The position numbers and the translations under genes were made by a program. 9,900 nt of DNA from Actinomycetes bacterium (GTDB lineage Bacteria; Actinomycetota; Actinomycetes; Streptosporangiales; Streptosporangiaceae), in the NCBI GenBank assembly GCA_023425615.1, contig JAFACJ010000011.1:1-9900 (forward strand). The letters run 5' to 3'. How positions within the stretch are numbered: the stretch's first letter is position 1; every line of letters starts with the position of its first letter. Shown here one piece after another: positions 1 through 6,055 of the stretch. Under the pieces are notes generated by a model, which saw only the letters and a list, made by a program, of their open reading frames with translations, ran no database searches and was not told the origin of the DNA.

Positions 1-204
1 CGCGCCCAAGTCCTGGCCGTCGCCGACCTGCTGGACGTCGCCCCAATCGACGAGACCGACCACGGCGGGCACCTGTACGCCTCCCGCACCTTCGGCCGCA
101 TCACCTACCAGGTCTGCCACATCCCCCAGCAGCGGCGCGAGGAGTACCAGGCGCGCACCTCCTACGAGAACAACATCGTCCTCGACGCCGACCGGGCCGC
201 CTGA
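1..204 (+). CDS. C-terminal end of an unrecognised AICE gene (partial)
   Basis: An open frame enters from the left edge and ends at TGA 202-204, giving the last 67 residues. The sequence is hydrophilic and acidic with a few aromatics (it contains DETDHGGHLYASRTF and ends LDADRAA). It shows no membrane segment and no catalytic motif I recognise. It is accepted as coding because nearly every third codon position is G or C and because its stop overlaps the next start by one base (TGATG), the coupling style repeated twice more in this gene row. Its position just upstream of the small Zn-type peptide and the replication initiator suggests an accessory protein of the integrative element. The family is not recognised and the 5' end lies outside the window. 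Confidence 0.65.
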   Translation, partial: RAQVLAVADLLDVAPIDETDHGGHLYASRTFGRITYQVCHIPQQRREEYQARTSYENNIVLDADRAA

Positions 205-335
205 TGGACGCCTCGACCACCCTGCCGTCGCTGCCCGGCCGTGAGCGGTGCTGCGACTGCGGCGGGGGCGGCCTGACCTCTCTGGGCGAGACCTGCCCCT
301 CCTGCCACGGCTTCGGCCACAGCCACCACCTCTAG
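204..335 (+). CDS. 43-aa double-CxxC (zinc-ribbon-like) peptide
   Basis: ATG 204-206 overlaps the previous stop by one base, so translation is probably coupled. The 43-residue product has Cys16-Cys17-x-Cys19-Gly and, 12 residues on, Cys31-Pro-Ser-Cys34-His-Gly-Phe-Gly, and ends in a His-rich tail (HSHHL). Two CxxC knuckles, the second reading CxxCxGxG as in DnaJ zinc fingers, imply a single small zinc-binding fold. Small proteins of this sort sit next to rep in many streptomycete integrative elements, but I know of no assigned function; a nucleic-acid- or protein-binding adaptor is only a guess. A GGAG (334-337 region) at its end serves as the ribosome-binding site of the next gene, supporting a real tight gene row. 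Confidence 0.6.
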   Translation: MDASTTLPSLPGRERCCDCGGGGLTSLGETCPSCHGFGHSHHL

Positions 336-345
336 GAGACCCGCC

Positions 346-501
346 GTGTTCCTGCGCCGCGCCGGCTGCCTGACCGCCGTCCTCATCCTCGCCCTCTTCA
401 TCCTGCGCCACCCCACCGACGCCGCGGCCACCGCCACCGGCCTCGGCCACCTCCTGGCCACCCTCGCCGACGCCGTGGCCACCTTCACCACCGCTTTCTG
501 A
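346..501 (+). CDS. 51-aa single-span membrane peptide
   Basis: GTG 346-348 lies 7-8 bases after a GGAG motif created at the end of the upstream gene; the gap between the two genes is 10 bp. The 51-residue product begins with a short basic stretch (MFLRRAG), has a hydrophobic span at about residues 8-20 (CLTAVLILALFIL), and continues with an Ala/Thr-rich tail. This is compatible with one transmembrane helix or an uncleaved signal anchor. Nothing suggests an enzyme. In the element it lies between the zinc-type peptide and the replication initiator. Tiny membrane proteins also occur among the spread (Spd) genes of streptomycete plasmids, but assignment to that group is conjecture. Confidence 0.5.
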   Translation: MFLRRAGCLTAVLILALFILRHPTDAAATATGLGHLLATLADAVATFTTAF

Positions 502-550
502 AGCCCGCTGCCCGTCCCTGCTCTGCCTGCTGATCGGAGGACTTCGCCCC

Positions 551-1948
551 GTGCCCCGCGTCGAGATCACACCGCAGGTCACCCTCTCCCTGACCGCACG
601 CGCCACCCGACCCGACTACGGCCGATGGGCCGCACAGATCCGCCACACCGGCGGCTGCGCCCGACCCATTCACCTACGCGGACGAGTGACGCACCTCGAC
701 CCGGCCACCGGCGAAGTCCTCCGCCACTACTCGACCTCGACCGAACCCGATGGCGTGCTACGGGTCGCCTGCAAGACCCGACGCGCCTCCCGCTGCCCTG
801 CCTGTGCCGAGACCTACCGCGCCGACACCTACCAGCTCGTGCGGGCCGGGCTCGTCGGAGGCAAAGGCGTCCCCGACACCGTGGCGGCGCACCCGGCCGC
901 GTTCGTCACCTTGACCGCGCCTTCCTTCGGCCTCGTCCACACCACCCGCCAGACCAAAACCGGCAAGCCCGCGCCCTGCCACGCACGCCGCAACACCGCA
1001 CTCTGCCCGCACGGCAAGCCCCTGGCCTGCACAGAACGCCACCATGACGACGATCCCCGACTCGGCGAACCCCTCTGTACCGACTGCTACGACTACAGCG
1101 GCCAAGTCCTCTTCAACGCCCTCGCCCCTGAACTCTGGCGACGCTTCACCCTCGCCCTACGCCGACGCCTGGCCAAGACCGCCGGCCTGACCCTGACCGA
1201 GTTCAAGAACACACTCACCGTCTCGTTCGCCAAAGTCGCCGAATACCAACGCCGCGGCGTCGTCCACTTCCATGCCGTCATCCGCCTCGACGGACCTACC
1301 GGACCCACCTCGGCCCCTCCTGGCTGGGCCACCCTCGACACCCTGGCCGACGCCATCGACCATGCGACTCAAGCCGTCCAAGTCTCCCCACCGGAGGCTG
1401 AGGACCTACCCCCTTACTCGTTCCGGTGGGGCCGGCAACTCGACGTCCGGCCGATCAACGCCACCGGGGAACTCACAGACCGGGCCGTCGCGGGCTATGT
1501 AGCTAAGTACGCCACAAAGGCGGCGGAGTGCGTGGGCACCCTCGACCGGCGCATCACCCCCGATGACGACCTCGACGCCCTCCCCGTCCGCCAGCACGCA
1601 CGGCGGCTCATCGCCGAATGCCTGCGCCTCGACGGCTTCGCAGAGCTGGCGGAACTACGGCTGGCCCAGTGGGCGCACATGCTCGGCTTCCGCGGCCACT
1701 TCTCCACCAAAAGCCGCCGCTACTCCACCACCCTCGGCGCCCTCCGAGCCGCCCGCGCCGAACACCAGCAGCAGAAGACCGAGACCATCACCGGACGCCT
1801 CCCCCTCCTGGAGGAAGACACCGTCCTGGTCATCTCCCACTGGACCTACGCGGGACAAGGCCACACCCCCGGCGAACTGCTCCTGTCAGCCGCGCTCACC
1901 GGCCAGACACTTCCACCTCTGCACCCGGCAGAAAGGCCACCTGCATGA
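551..1948 (+). CDS. rep: Rolling-circle replication initiator, pSAM2 RepSA type
   Basis: This 465-residue protein is expected to nick the double-strand origin of the excised element and start rolling-circle replication. Visible signs are an N-terminal cysteine cluster (Cys74, then Cys82-Pro-Ala-Cys85) in a stretch of the form CKTRRAS-CPAC-ETYRADTY; a second Cys set (143, 152, 160, 176, 179) likely binding zinc; the HUH metal motif His239-Phe-His241 within VVHFHAVIRLDG; and the nicking-tyrosine segment GYVAKY with Tyr316 and Tyr320 near Lys319. The length is close to that usual for RepSA relatives. The GTG start at 551 follows GGAGG at 536-540. The stop overlaps the xis start (ATGA), as in the rep-xis-int operon of pSAM2, where the activator Pra switches the operon on; no pra is visible here. 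The gene appears intact. Confidence 0.93.
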   Translation: MPRVEITPQVTLSLTARATRPDYGRWAAQIRHTGGCARPIHLRGRVTHLDPATGEVLRHYSTSTEPDGVLRVACKTRRASRCPACAETYRADTYQLVRAGLVGGKGVPDTVAAHPAAFVTLTAPSFGLVHTTRQTKTGKPAPCHARRNTALCPHGKPLACTERHHDDDPRLGEPLCTDCYDYSGQVLFNALAPELWRRFTLALRRRLAKTAGLTLTEFKNTLTVSFAKVAEYQRRGVVHFHAVIRLDGPTGPTSAPPGWATLDTLADAIDHATQAVQVSPPEAEDLPPYSFRWGRQLDVRPINATGELTDRAVAGYVAKYATKAAECVGTLDRRITPDDDLDALPVRQHARRLIAECLRLDGFAELAELRLAQWAHMLGFRGHFSTKSRRYSTTLGALRAARAEHQQQKTETITGRLPLLEEDTVLVISHWTYAGQGHTPGELLLSAALTGQTLPPLHPAERPPA

Positions 1949-2124
1949 CCAAACTCCTGCTCACCGTCCCCGAAGCCGCCATCGCCCTCGGGATCTCCCG
2001 CAGCAAGTTCTACCAACTCCTCGCCTCCGGGGCCGTTCAGTCCATCCGCATCGACGGCTCCCGCCGCGTCCCCATCACCGCCCTGAACGCCTACATTCAC
2101 CAGCTCATGGAAGAGGCCGCCTGA
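1945..2124 (+). CDS. xis: Excisionase, small MerR/HTH_17-type DNA-binding protein
   Basis: This 59-residue protein starts at an ATG that overlaps the rep stop by four bases (ATGA) and itself ends TGATG into int. The sequence LTVPEAAIALGISRSKFYQLL followed by an arginine-rich wing (RIDGSRRVPI) and a final helix is the compact winged-helix fold of recombination directionality factors. In pSAM2-type elements Xis acts with Int to excise the element from the chromosome by binding and bending attachment-site DNA. Size and position between rep and int match that family exactly. The AAAGG at about 1932-1936 can serve as a weak ribosome-binding site, but coupling to rep is more likely. Helix register was judged by eye. 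Confidence 0.9.
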   Translation: MTKLLLTVPEAAIALGISRSKFYQLLASGAVQSIRIDGSRRVPITALNAYIHQLMEEAA

Positions 2125-3401
2125 TGCCCAAGACCGCTCTCGCTGCCCCTGATCCGGACGACAGGTCGAAAGCCAAGCGCCGAACCCGCAAACCCAAACC
2201 GAAGCTCCGCGACGGCATCATGAAGCGCGGCACCACCTGGTCGTACGTCATCCGCGTCACCGACCCCGAGACCGGCCTCAGCAAGCCCCGTTGGGTCGGC
2301 GGGTACGCCACCGAAGACGACGCCAAAGCCGCCCGTGACGAGGCCCGCGTCATGGCAAGGCGCGGCGAATACATCGACCGGGGCTCCATCACGGTGGGGG
2401 AGTACCTGGACCAGTGGCTCGACGCGCACGCCGTAGAGATCAAGCCCCGAACGCTCGACAGTTACCGGAGCGTGCTCCGTCTCTACGTGAAACCGCAGAT
2501 CGGCGGCCTCCGTCTCCAAGCCATCCGCCCCGCGAGGATCACCAAGCTGTACCGGGACCTCCTCACCTCCGGCGGCAAGAACGGCAACCCGCTGTCCCCT
2601 TCGACGGTCACAAGGCTGCACGCCATCCTCCGCAAGGCGTTCAGTGACGCCGTCCTCGTCGACGAGCTGCTGTCGAGCAACCCTGTCGAACGCGCCAAGC
2701 GCCCCAAGGGCCAGGGCAACGAGCTGGGCGCGATCTGGACCCCGGAGCAACTCCGGACCTTCCTCGACGCGGTCAGATCACATCGGCTCTACGCCTTCTA
2801 CCGCTTGGCCGCATACTCCGGAGCGCGCCGGGGTGAACTGCTGCACCTCCGCTGGCCAGACGTGGACCTCGACGGCCTCCAGATCACTATCAAGGGCTCC
2901 ACGGCCGTCATAGCCGGCCAGAGGGTCGAAGGAACCACCAAGAGCGGCCGTTCACGAGTCGTCCCCATAGACGAGGGAACGGCCCGCGTGCTCCGCGAAC
3001 ACCGTCGCCTCCAGGAAGAGGACGAGGACAAGGCGGGCGAGGAGTGGCAGGGCAACGAGAGCCGGTACGTCTTCACCACTGGCTGGGGCGAGCCGATCCA
3101 CCCCGACTCGGTCGGCTGGCTGATGACCAAGACGATCCGGGCCCACAACAAGCCGGAAGAGGGCACACAGCCCAAAAACCCGCTGCCTCACGCCAGGGTC
3201 CACGACCTCCGCCACATCCACGCGACCACGCTGCTCCTGGCGGGCGTCCCCGTCCATGTCGTCGCCGCAAGACTCGGCCACGCCGACCCGGCGATCACAC
3301 TCCGGGTCTACGCCCATGTGATCAAGTCCGCTGAGATCACCGCGGCCGACGTCTTCGCCAGAGCCGTCGAACCCGACGAGAGACCCGCGGCAGACGGTTG
3401 A
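2124..3401 (+). CDS. int: Tyrosine recombinase (integrase) of the AICE
   Basis: This 425-residue site-specific recombinase integrates and excises the element at the adjacent tRNA-Thr. The N-terminal part (about 25-90) resembles an arm-binding AP2-like domain (GTTWSYVIRV, GGYATEDDAKAARDEA). A SAM-like core-binding domain follows at about 90-190 (TVGEYLDQWLD, YRSVLRLYVKPQIG). The catalytic domain has Arg235 in SGARRGELLHLRW, Lys273 in TTKSGRSR, His360-x-x-Arg363, His386 in RLGHAD, and the nucleophile Tyr396 in RVYAHV, so the R-K-H-R-H-Y set is complete. The start at 2124 was chosen because it overlaps the xis stop (TGATG) and gives the normal family length. The frame is open further upstream to 1563, but that part lies inside rep and reads as an off-frame shadow. 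The gene ends 68 bp from the tRNA. Confidence 0.95.
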   Translation: MPKTALAAPDPDDRSKAKRRTRKPKPKLRDGIMKRGTTWSYVIRVTDPETGLSKPRWVGGYATEDDAKAARDEARVMARRGEYIDRGSITVGEYLDQWLDAHAVEIKPRTLDSYRSVLRLYVKPQIGGLRLQAIRPARITKLYRDLLTSGGKNGNPLSPSTVTRLHAILRKAFSDAVLVDELLSSNPVERAKRPKGQGNELGAIWTPEQLRTFLDAVRSHRLYAFYRLAAYSGARRGELLHLRWPDVDLDGLQITIKGSTAVIAGQRVEGTTKSGRSRVVPIDEGTARVLREHRRLQEEDEDKAGEEWQGNESRYVFTTGWGEPIHPDSVGWLMTKTIRAHNKPEEGTQPKNPLPHARVHDLRHIHATTLLLAGVPVHVVAARLGHADPAITLRVYAHVIKSAEITAADVFARAVEPDERPAADG

Positions 3402-3409
3402 GCACCGCT

Positions 3410-3430
3410 GTTAGCAAACCCGTTAGCAAA
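3410..3430 (+). repeat. Two direct GTTAGCAAA repeats, candidate Int arm sites
   Basis: GTTAGCAAA occurs at 3410-3418 and again at 3422-3430, a 12-bp period with only CCC between the copies. The repeats lie just after the integrase stop and just before the hairpin next to the tRNA 3' end. AP2-type N-terminal domains of tyrosine recombinases are known to bind short direct repeats flanking the crossover site, so these are candidate arm-type sites. The repeats are seen directly; the binding role is inferred. Confidence 0.5.
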
Positions 3431-3459
3431 AAGGCCCTTCCCGAGAACGGGAAGGGCCT
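3428..3459 (-). terminator. Intrinsic terminator of tRNA-Thr
   Basis: A perfect 12-bp inverted repeat (AGGCCCTTCCCG at 3432-3443, CGGGAAGGGCCT at 3448-3459) closes a four-base loop. Read on the minus strand, after the tRNA, it runs into five consecutive T residues (complement of A3428-A3432), a textbook Rho-independent terminator. On the plus strand it follows int by 30 bp but has no T run, so it would stop int transcripts less well, if at all. Confidence 0.85.
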
Positions 3460-3469
3460 CTGACGTGCG

Positions 3470-3511
3470 AGCCGCCTAAGGGAATCGAACCCTTGACCTA
3501 CGCATTACGAG
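3470..3511 (-). other. Putative attachment-site core within the tRNA-Thr 3' half
   Basis: The integrase gene points at the 3' end of an intact tRNA gene. Tyrosine recombinases of this family cross over within the 3' part of a tRNA, from the anticodon loop (3505-3511) to the 3' end (3470), and the element supplies an identical copy so the tRNA survives. The exact core cannot be delimited because the other junction lies outside the window; these limits are the usual maximum extent, not a measured repeat. Confidence 0.5.
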
Positions 3512-3543
3512 TGCGTCGCTCTGGCCGACTGAGCTAAGGCGGC
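3470..3543 (-). tRNA. tRNA-Thr, anticodon CGT
   Basis: The minus strand folds as a complete 74-nt cloverleaf: acceptor GCCGCCT/AGGCGGC, D stem GCTC/GAGC, anticodon stem ACGCA/TGCGT around the loop CTCGTAA, variable loop AGGTC, T stem AAGGG/CCCTT around TTCGATT, and discriminator T at 3470. The anticodon CGT (plus-strand 3507-3509) reads ACG, so it charges threonine. CCA is not encoded, as is usual in actinomycetes. The tRNA is structurally intact despite the adjacent element, so its 3' half has been kept or restored. An intrinsic terminator follows at once. Confidence 0.97.
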
Positions 3544-3571
3544 AGCCCCGGAGCCAACCGGTGCGGGAAGC

Positions 3572-3577
3572 AGTCTA
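3572..3577 (-). promoter_or_regulatory. Possible -10 box of the tRNA-Thr promoter
   Basis: On the minus strand TAGACT lies 28 bases before the tRNA 5' end and fits the actinomycete -10 form TANNNT. No convincing -35 box is seen 16-18 bases further upstream (ACCCAC or CACCCA), so this is tentative. The 62-bp stretch 3544-3605 between the tRNA and the peptidase stop shows nothing else. Confidence 0.3.
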
Positions 3578-3605
3578 CAGGGTCGGGCGGGTGCGTGGGT
3601 GAGCG

Positions 3606-5105
3606 TTATGGGCTGCAGGTGGTGCCGGCGGCGGGCGGGGTGGCCTTGACCAGGTAGTCCTCGATCTTGGAGCGGACGCAGGCGGAGCCGGAGAGGTAGG
3701 CGGTGTGGCCGTCGCTGTTGTAGGTGAGCAGGACGCCCTTGTCGAGTTGGGAGGCGAGGCTCTTGGCCCACTGGTAGGGCGTGGCGGGGTCGCGGGTGGT
3801 GCCGACGACCAGGATGGGCGGGGAGCCCTTGGCGTGGAGGGCGTGGGCGGGTTCGGCGGGCTTGTTCGGCCAGTAGGTGCAGGGGAGGGAGCCCCAGACG
3901 ATGAACTGGCCGAAGCGGGGTGCCTCCTTGGCGGCTATGGCTGCCTGCTTCTCGACGCCTGCGAGGTCGGCGGCGGGCTTGTCCACGCAGTTGATGGCCA
4001 TGTTGCTCTCGGTCTGGTTGGAGTAGGCGCCCTTCTCGCGTTCGACGAGGATGTCGGCGAAGCGGAGCAGGGCGGTGCCGTCGCCCTGGAAGGCCTGGGT
4101 GAGGGCGGTGCGCAGGAGGGGCCACGCCTCCTTCTGGTACAGGGGGGTGGCCAGGCCGAGGATGACCAGGGGTTCGGTCACCTTCCGGGTGTCGGCCGTG
4201 TTCTTCAGCGGCTGGCGGTCGGCGGTGGCCAGCAGGCCGCTGATCTTCTTCAGGCCGGCGTCGACGTTGGTGCCCAGAGGGCAGTCGGTGCGCTTGGCGC
4301 AGTCGGTGGCGAAGGCGCGCAGGGCGGTCTCGAAGCCCTTGGCCTGCTGGAGGTTGATCTCGGCGAGTGACGCCTTGGGGTCGACGGCTCCGTCCAGGAC
4401 CAGGGCGCGGACGTTGCGCGGGAACAGTTCGGCGTACCAGGCGCCCAGGTAGGTGCCGTAGGAGGCGCCGTAGTAGGTGAGTTTCCGCTCGCCCAGGGCG
4501 GCGCGGATCCGGTCCATGTCGCGGGCGGCGTTGCGGGTGCCGACGTAGGGGAGGAGCCGGCCGGCCTGGCGCTGGCAGCCGTCGGCGAACAGGCGTGCCT
4601 CCTTGACCAGTTTGTCGACCTCGCCGGAGTTGTTGGGGGAGACGTCGGTGGCGAGGAACTGGTCGAGTTCGCCGGTGGACAGGCACCGGATGGGGTCGCT
4701 CTGGCCGACGCCGCGCGGGTCGAAGCCGATGATGTCGAAGTTCTGCTGGAGCTTGGCGCCGAAGGAGCCTCCGCTGGTGCGGACGAACTGGATGCCGGAG
4801 CCGCCGGGGCCGCCGGGGTTGGTGAGCAGCGAGCCGATCTTCTTGCCCTTGGCGGGCTGCTTGATCAGGGAGAGGGTGATCTGCTCGCCGTCGGGCTTGG
4901 CGTAGTCGAGCGGGACCTTGAGCTTGGCGCACTCGAAGCCGCCCTTGCAGCTCTGCCAGGCCAGGGCCGCGGCGGGCGCGGTCTGCGCGTCGGCGACGGA
5001 GCCGCGCTGCGGGTCCTTGCCGGGTGCGGGGCCGTCCGCCTGCGTGCAGGCCGTTGCCGCCAGTGCGAGGGCGACGAGCCCTGCGGTCACTCCCCGTACT
5101 TTCAC
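3606..5105 (-). CDS. Tripeptidyl-aminopeptidase-like lipoprotein (S33 alpha/beta hydrolase)
   Basis: This 499-residue exported hydrolase is expected to remove short peptides from the N-termini of proteins outside the cell. The lipoprotein signal is MKVRGVTAGLVALALAATA followed by Cys20. The fold carries the oxyanion loop NPGGPGGSG (about 96-104), nucleophile Ser215 in GASYG, Asp439 in GTTRDP, and His467 in NSDGHTAY, a complete Ser-Asp-His triad of MEROPS family S33 as in the streptomycete tripeptidyl aminopeptidases (Tap/SlpD/SlpE). GTG 5105 was preferred over ATG 5141 because AGGGG lies 7 bases before it and it gives a clean basic-then-hydrophobic signal; the ATG would add 12 residues including acidic ones ahead of the signal. 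It lies about 100 bp downstream of ricT on the same strand and has its own promoter candidate. It probably belongs to the stable chromosome. Confidence 0.9.
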   Translation of the reverse strand: MKVRGVTAGLVALALAATACTQADGPAPGKDPQRGSVADAQTAPAAALAWQSCKGGFECAKLKVPLDYAKPDGEQITLSLIKQPAKGKKIGSLLTNPGGPGGSGIQFVRTSGGSFGAKLQQNFDIIGFDPRGVGQSDPIRCLSTGELDQFLATDVSPNNSGEVDKLVKEARLFADGCQRQAGRLLPYVGTRNAARDMDRIRAALGERKLTYYGASYGTYLGAWYAELFPRNVRALVLDGAVDPKASLAEINLQQAKGFETALRAFATDCAKRTDCPLGTNVDAGLKKISGLLATADRQPLKNTADTRKVTEPLVILGLATPLYQKEAWPLLRTALTQAFQGDGTALLRFADILVEREKGAYSNQTESNMAINCVDKPAADLAGVEKQAAIAAKEAPRFGQFIVWGSLPCTYWPNKPAEPAHALHAKGSPPILVVGTTRDPATPYQWAKSLASQLDKGVLLTYNSDGHTAYLSGSACVRSKIEDYLVKATPPAAGTTCSP

Positions 5106-5163
5106 GCCTGCGCCCCTGTCGTCGATGTGCTGCTCCCTCATGGTTACATCACCACACCGACAA

Positions 5164-5192
5164 ACGATAAGTCCTCCCGCGTGTACTGTCCG
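5164..5192 (-). promoter_or_regulatory. Candidate vegetative promoter of the peptidase gene
   Basis: On the minus strand CGGACA (5192-5187) and TATCGT (5169-5164) are separated by 17 bases, each matching four of six positions of the housekeeping TTGACA/TATAAT boxes. It lies just after the ricT stop and before the peptidase start, where an independent promoter would be expected. No experimental support; score judged by eye. Confidence 0.35.
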
Positions 5193-5206
5193 TGATGTCG
5201 GAAAGA

Positions 5207-6040
5207 TCAGTCGGAAGTTCCGTACCGATCGTCGTGCTGGTGCCGCGGCGCGCAGGCGGACGCCGACGGGCAGGAGCAGCGGCGCCCCGAGTCCAGCCGG
5301 ACGGTCACCTGGTCGGAGGGGACGTTGAGCCCCACGACCTGGCCGGGGCCCTCGGGCGTCTCGACCTTGGAGCCCAGGCGGGGCATCCGCTCCTGGGCCT
5401 CCTGGTAGAGCGGGTGCTCGTACTTCAGGCAGCACATCAGCCGTCCGCAGGCGCCCGAGATGCGCAGCGGGTTGACGGGGAGGTCCTGCTCCTTGGCCAT
5501 CCGGACGGTCACCGGCTCGAAGTCCTTCAAGAACGTCGCGCAGCACAGATCGCGTCCGCAGGAGCCGATGCCACCCTGCAACCGTGCCTCGTCACGCGGC
5601 CCGATCTGACGGAGTTCGACCCGTGCCTGCATCCCGCGGGCGAGGTCCTTCACCAGGGCGCGAAAGTCCACACGTCCCGGAGCGGAGAAGTACAGACGGT
5701 AGACGTTGACGTCATCCAAGTAGTCGATACCGATGATTTTCATCGGCAGGCCGTGCTCTCGGATGAGCTTCTTGGCGATGGATCTGCCCTCTGCACGGCG
5801 CATCCGGTTGGCCTCGTCACGGGCCAGATGCTCCTCGGTCGCCAACCCTTCGCAGACCGGCAGGTCGGCGAGGTCGTCGGTGACGTACTGGGGCGCCCAT
5901 ACGCACTCGGCGACCTCGGGGCCGGAGTCGGTGGGCACCAGCACCCTGTCGCCCACGCGGGGACTGTGCGGCCCCGGATCCAGGTAGTAGAGCCGTCCGT
6001 ACCGATTGAAGCTGACAGCCATCACCATGCCCATGGCCAT
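5207..6040 (-). CDS. ricT: PSP1-domain protein, RicT/YaaT family
   Basis: This 277-residue cytosolic protein matches the PSP1/YaaT (RicT) family. The N-terminus runs FNRYGRLYYLDPG, VGDRVLVPTDSGPEVAECVW; the core has YFSAPGRVDFRALV; and two cysteine clusters follow, GSC161GRDLC166C167 and GAC198GRLMC203C204LKYEHPLY. In Bacillus, RicT with RicA and RicF forms an Fe-S complex affecting RNase Y and mRNA processing; actinomycetes generally carry RicT without obvious partners, and none is seen here. An additional Cys/His-rich tail (C255, C257, C263, H267, H269) is noteworthy. Several ATGs are clustered at the start (6040, 6034, 6028, 6022) with no strong Shine-Dalgarno motif, so the start is uncertain by up to six codons. 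It begins 15 bp after the kinase gene, suggesting co-transcription. Confidence 0.9.
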   Translation of the reverse strand: MAMGMVMAVSFNRYGRLYYLDPGPHSPRVGDRVLVPTDSGPEVAECVWAPQYVTDDLADLPVCEGLATEEHLARDEANRMRRAEGRSIAKKLIREHGLPMKIIGIDYLDDVNVYRLYFSAPGRVDFRALVKDLARGMQARVELRQIGPRDEARLQGGIGSCGRDLCCATFLKDFEPVTVRMAKEQDLPVNPLRISGACGRLMCCLKYEHPLYQEAQERMPRLGSKVETPEGPGQVVGLNVPSDQVTVRLDSGRRCSCPSASACAPRHQHDDRYGTSD

Positions 6041-6055
6041 CACGTTACTTGCCCG

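Noticed and set aside
1563..2123. Upstream extension of the integrase frame
   Set aside because: Lies wholly within rep and xis in another frame, Ser/Pro/Arg-rich, and the integrase family begins at about 2124.
3505..4932. Long minus-strand frame of 475 codons, Arg/Pro-rich
   Set aside because: It is an off-frame shadow of the peptidase gene, runs through the tRNA, and has the low-complexity Arg/Pro/Gly make-up typical of alternative frames in high-GC DNA.
5142..5546. Upstream extension of the peptidase frame
   Set aside because: Overlaps the conserved ricT coding sequence and would bury the signal peptide inside the protein.
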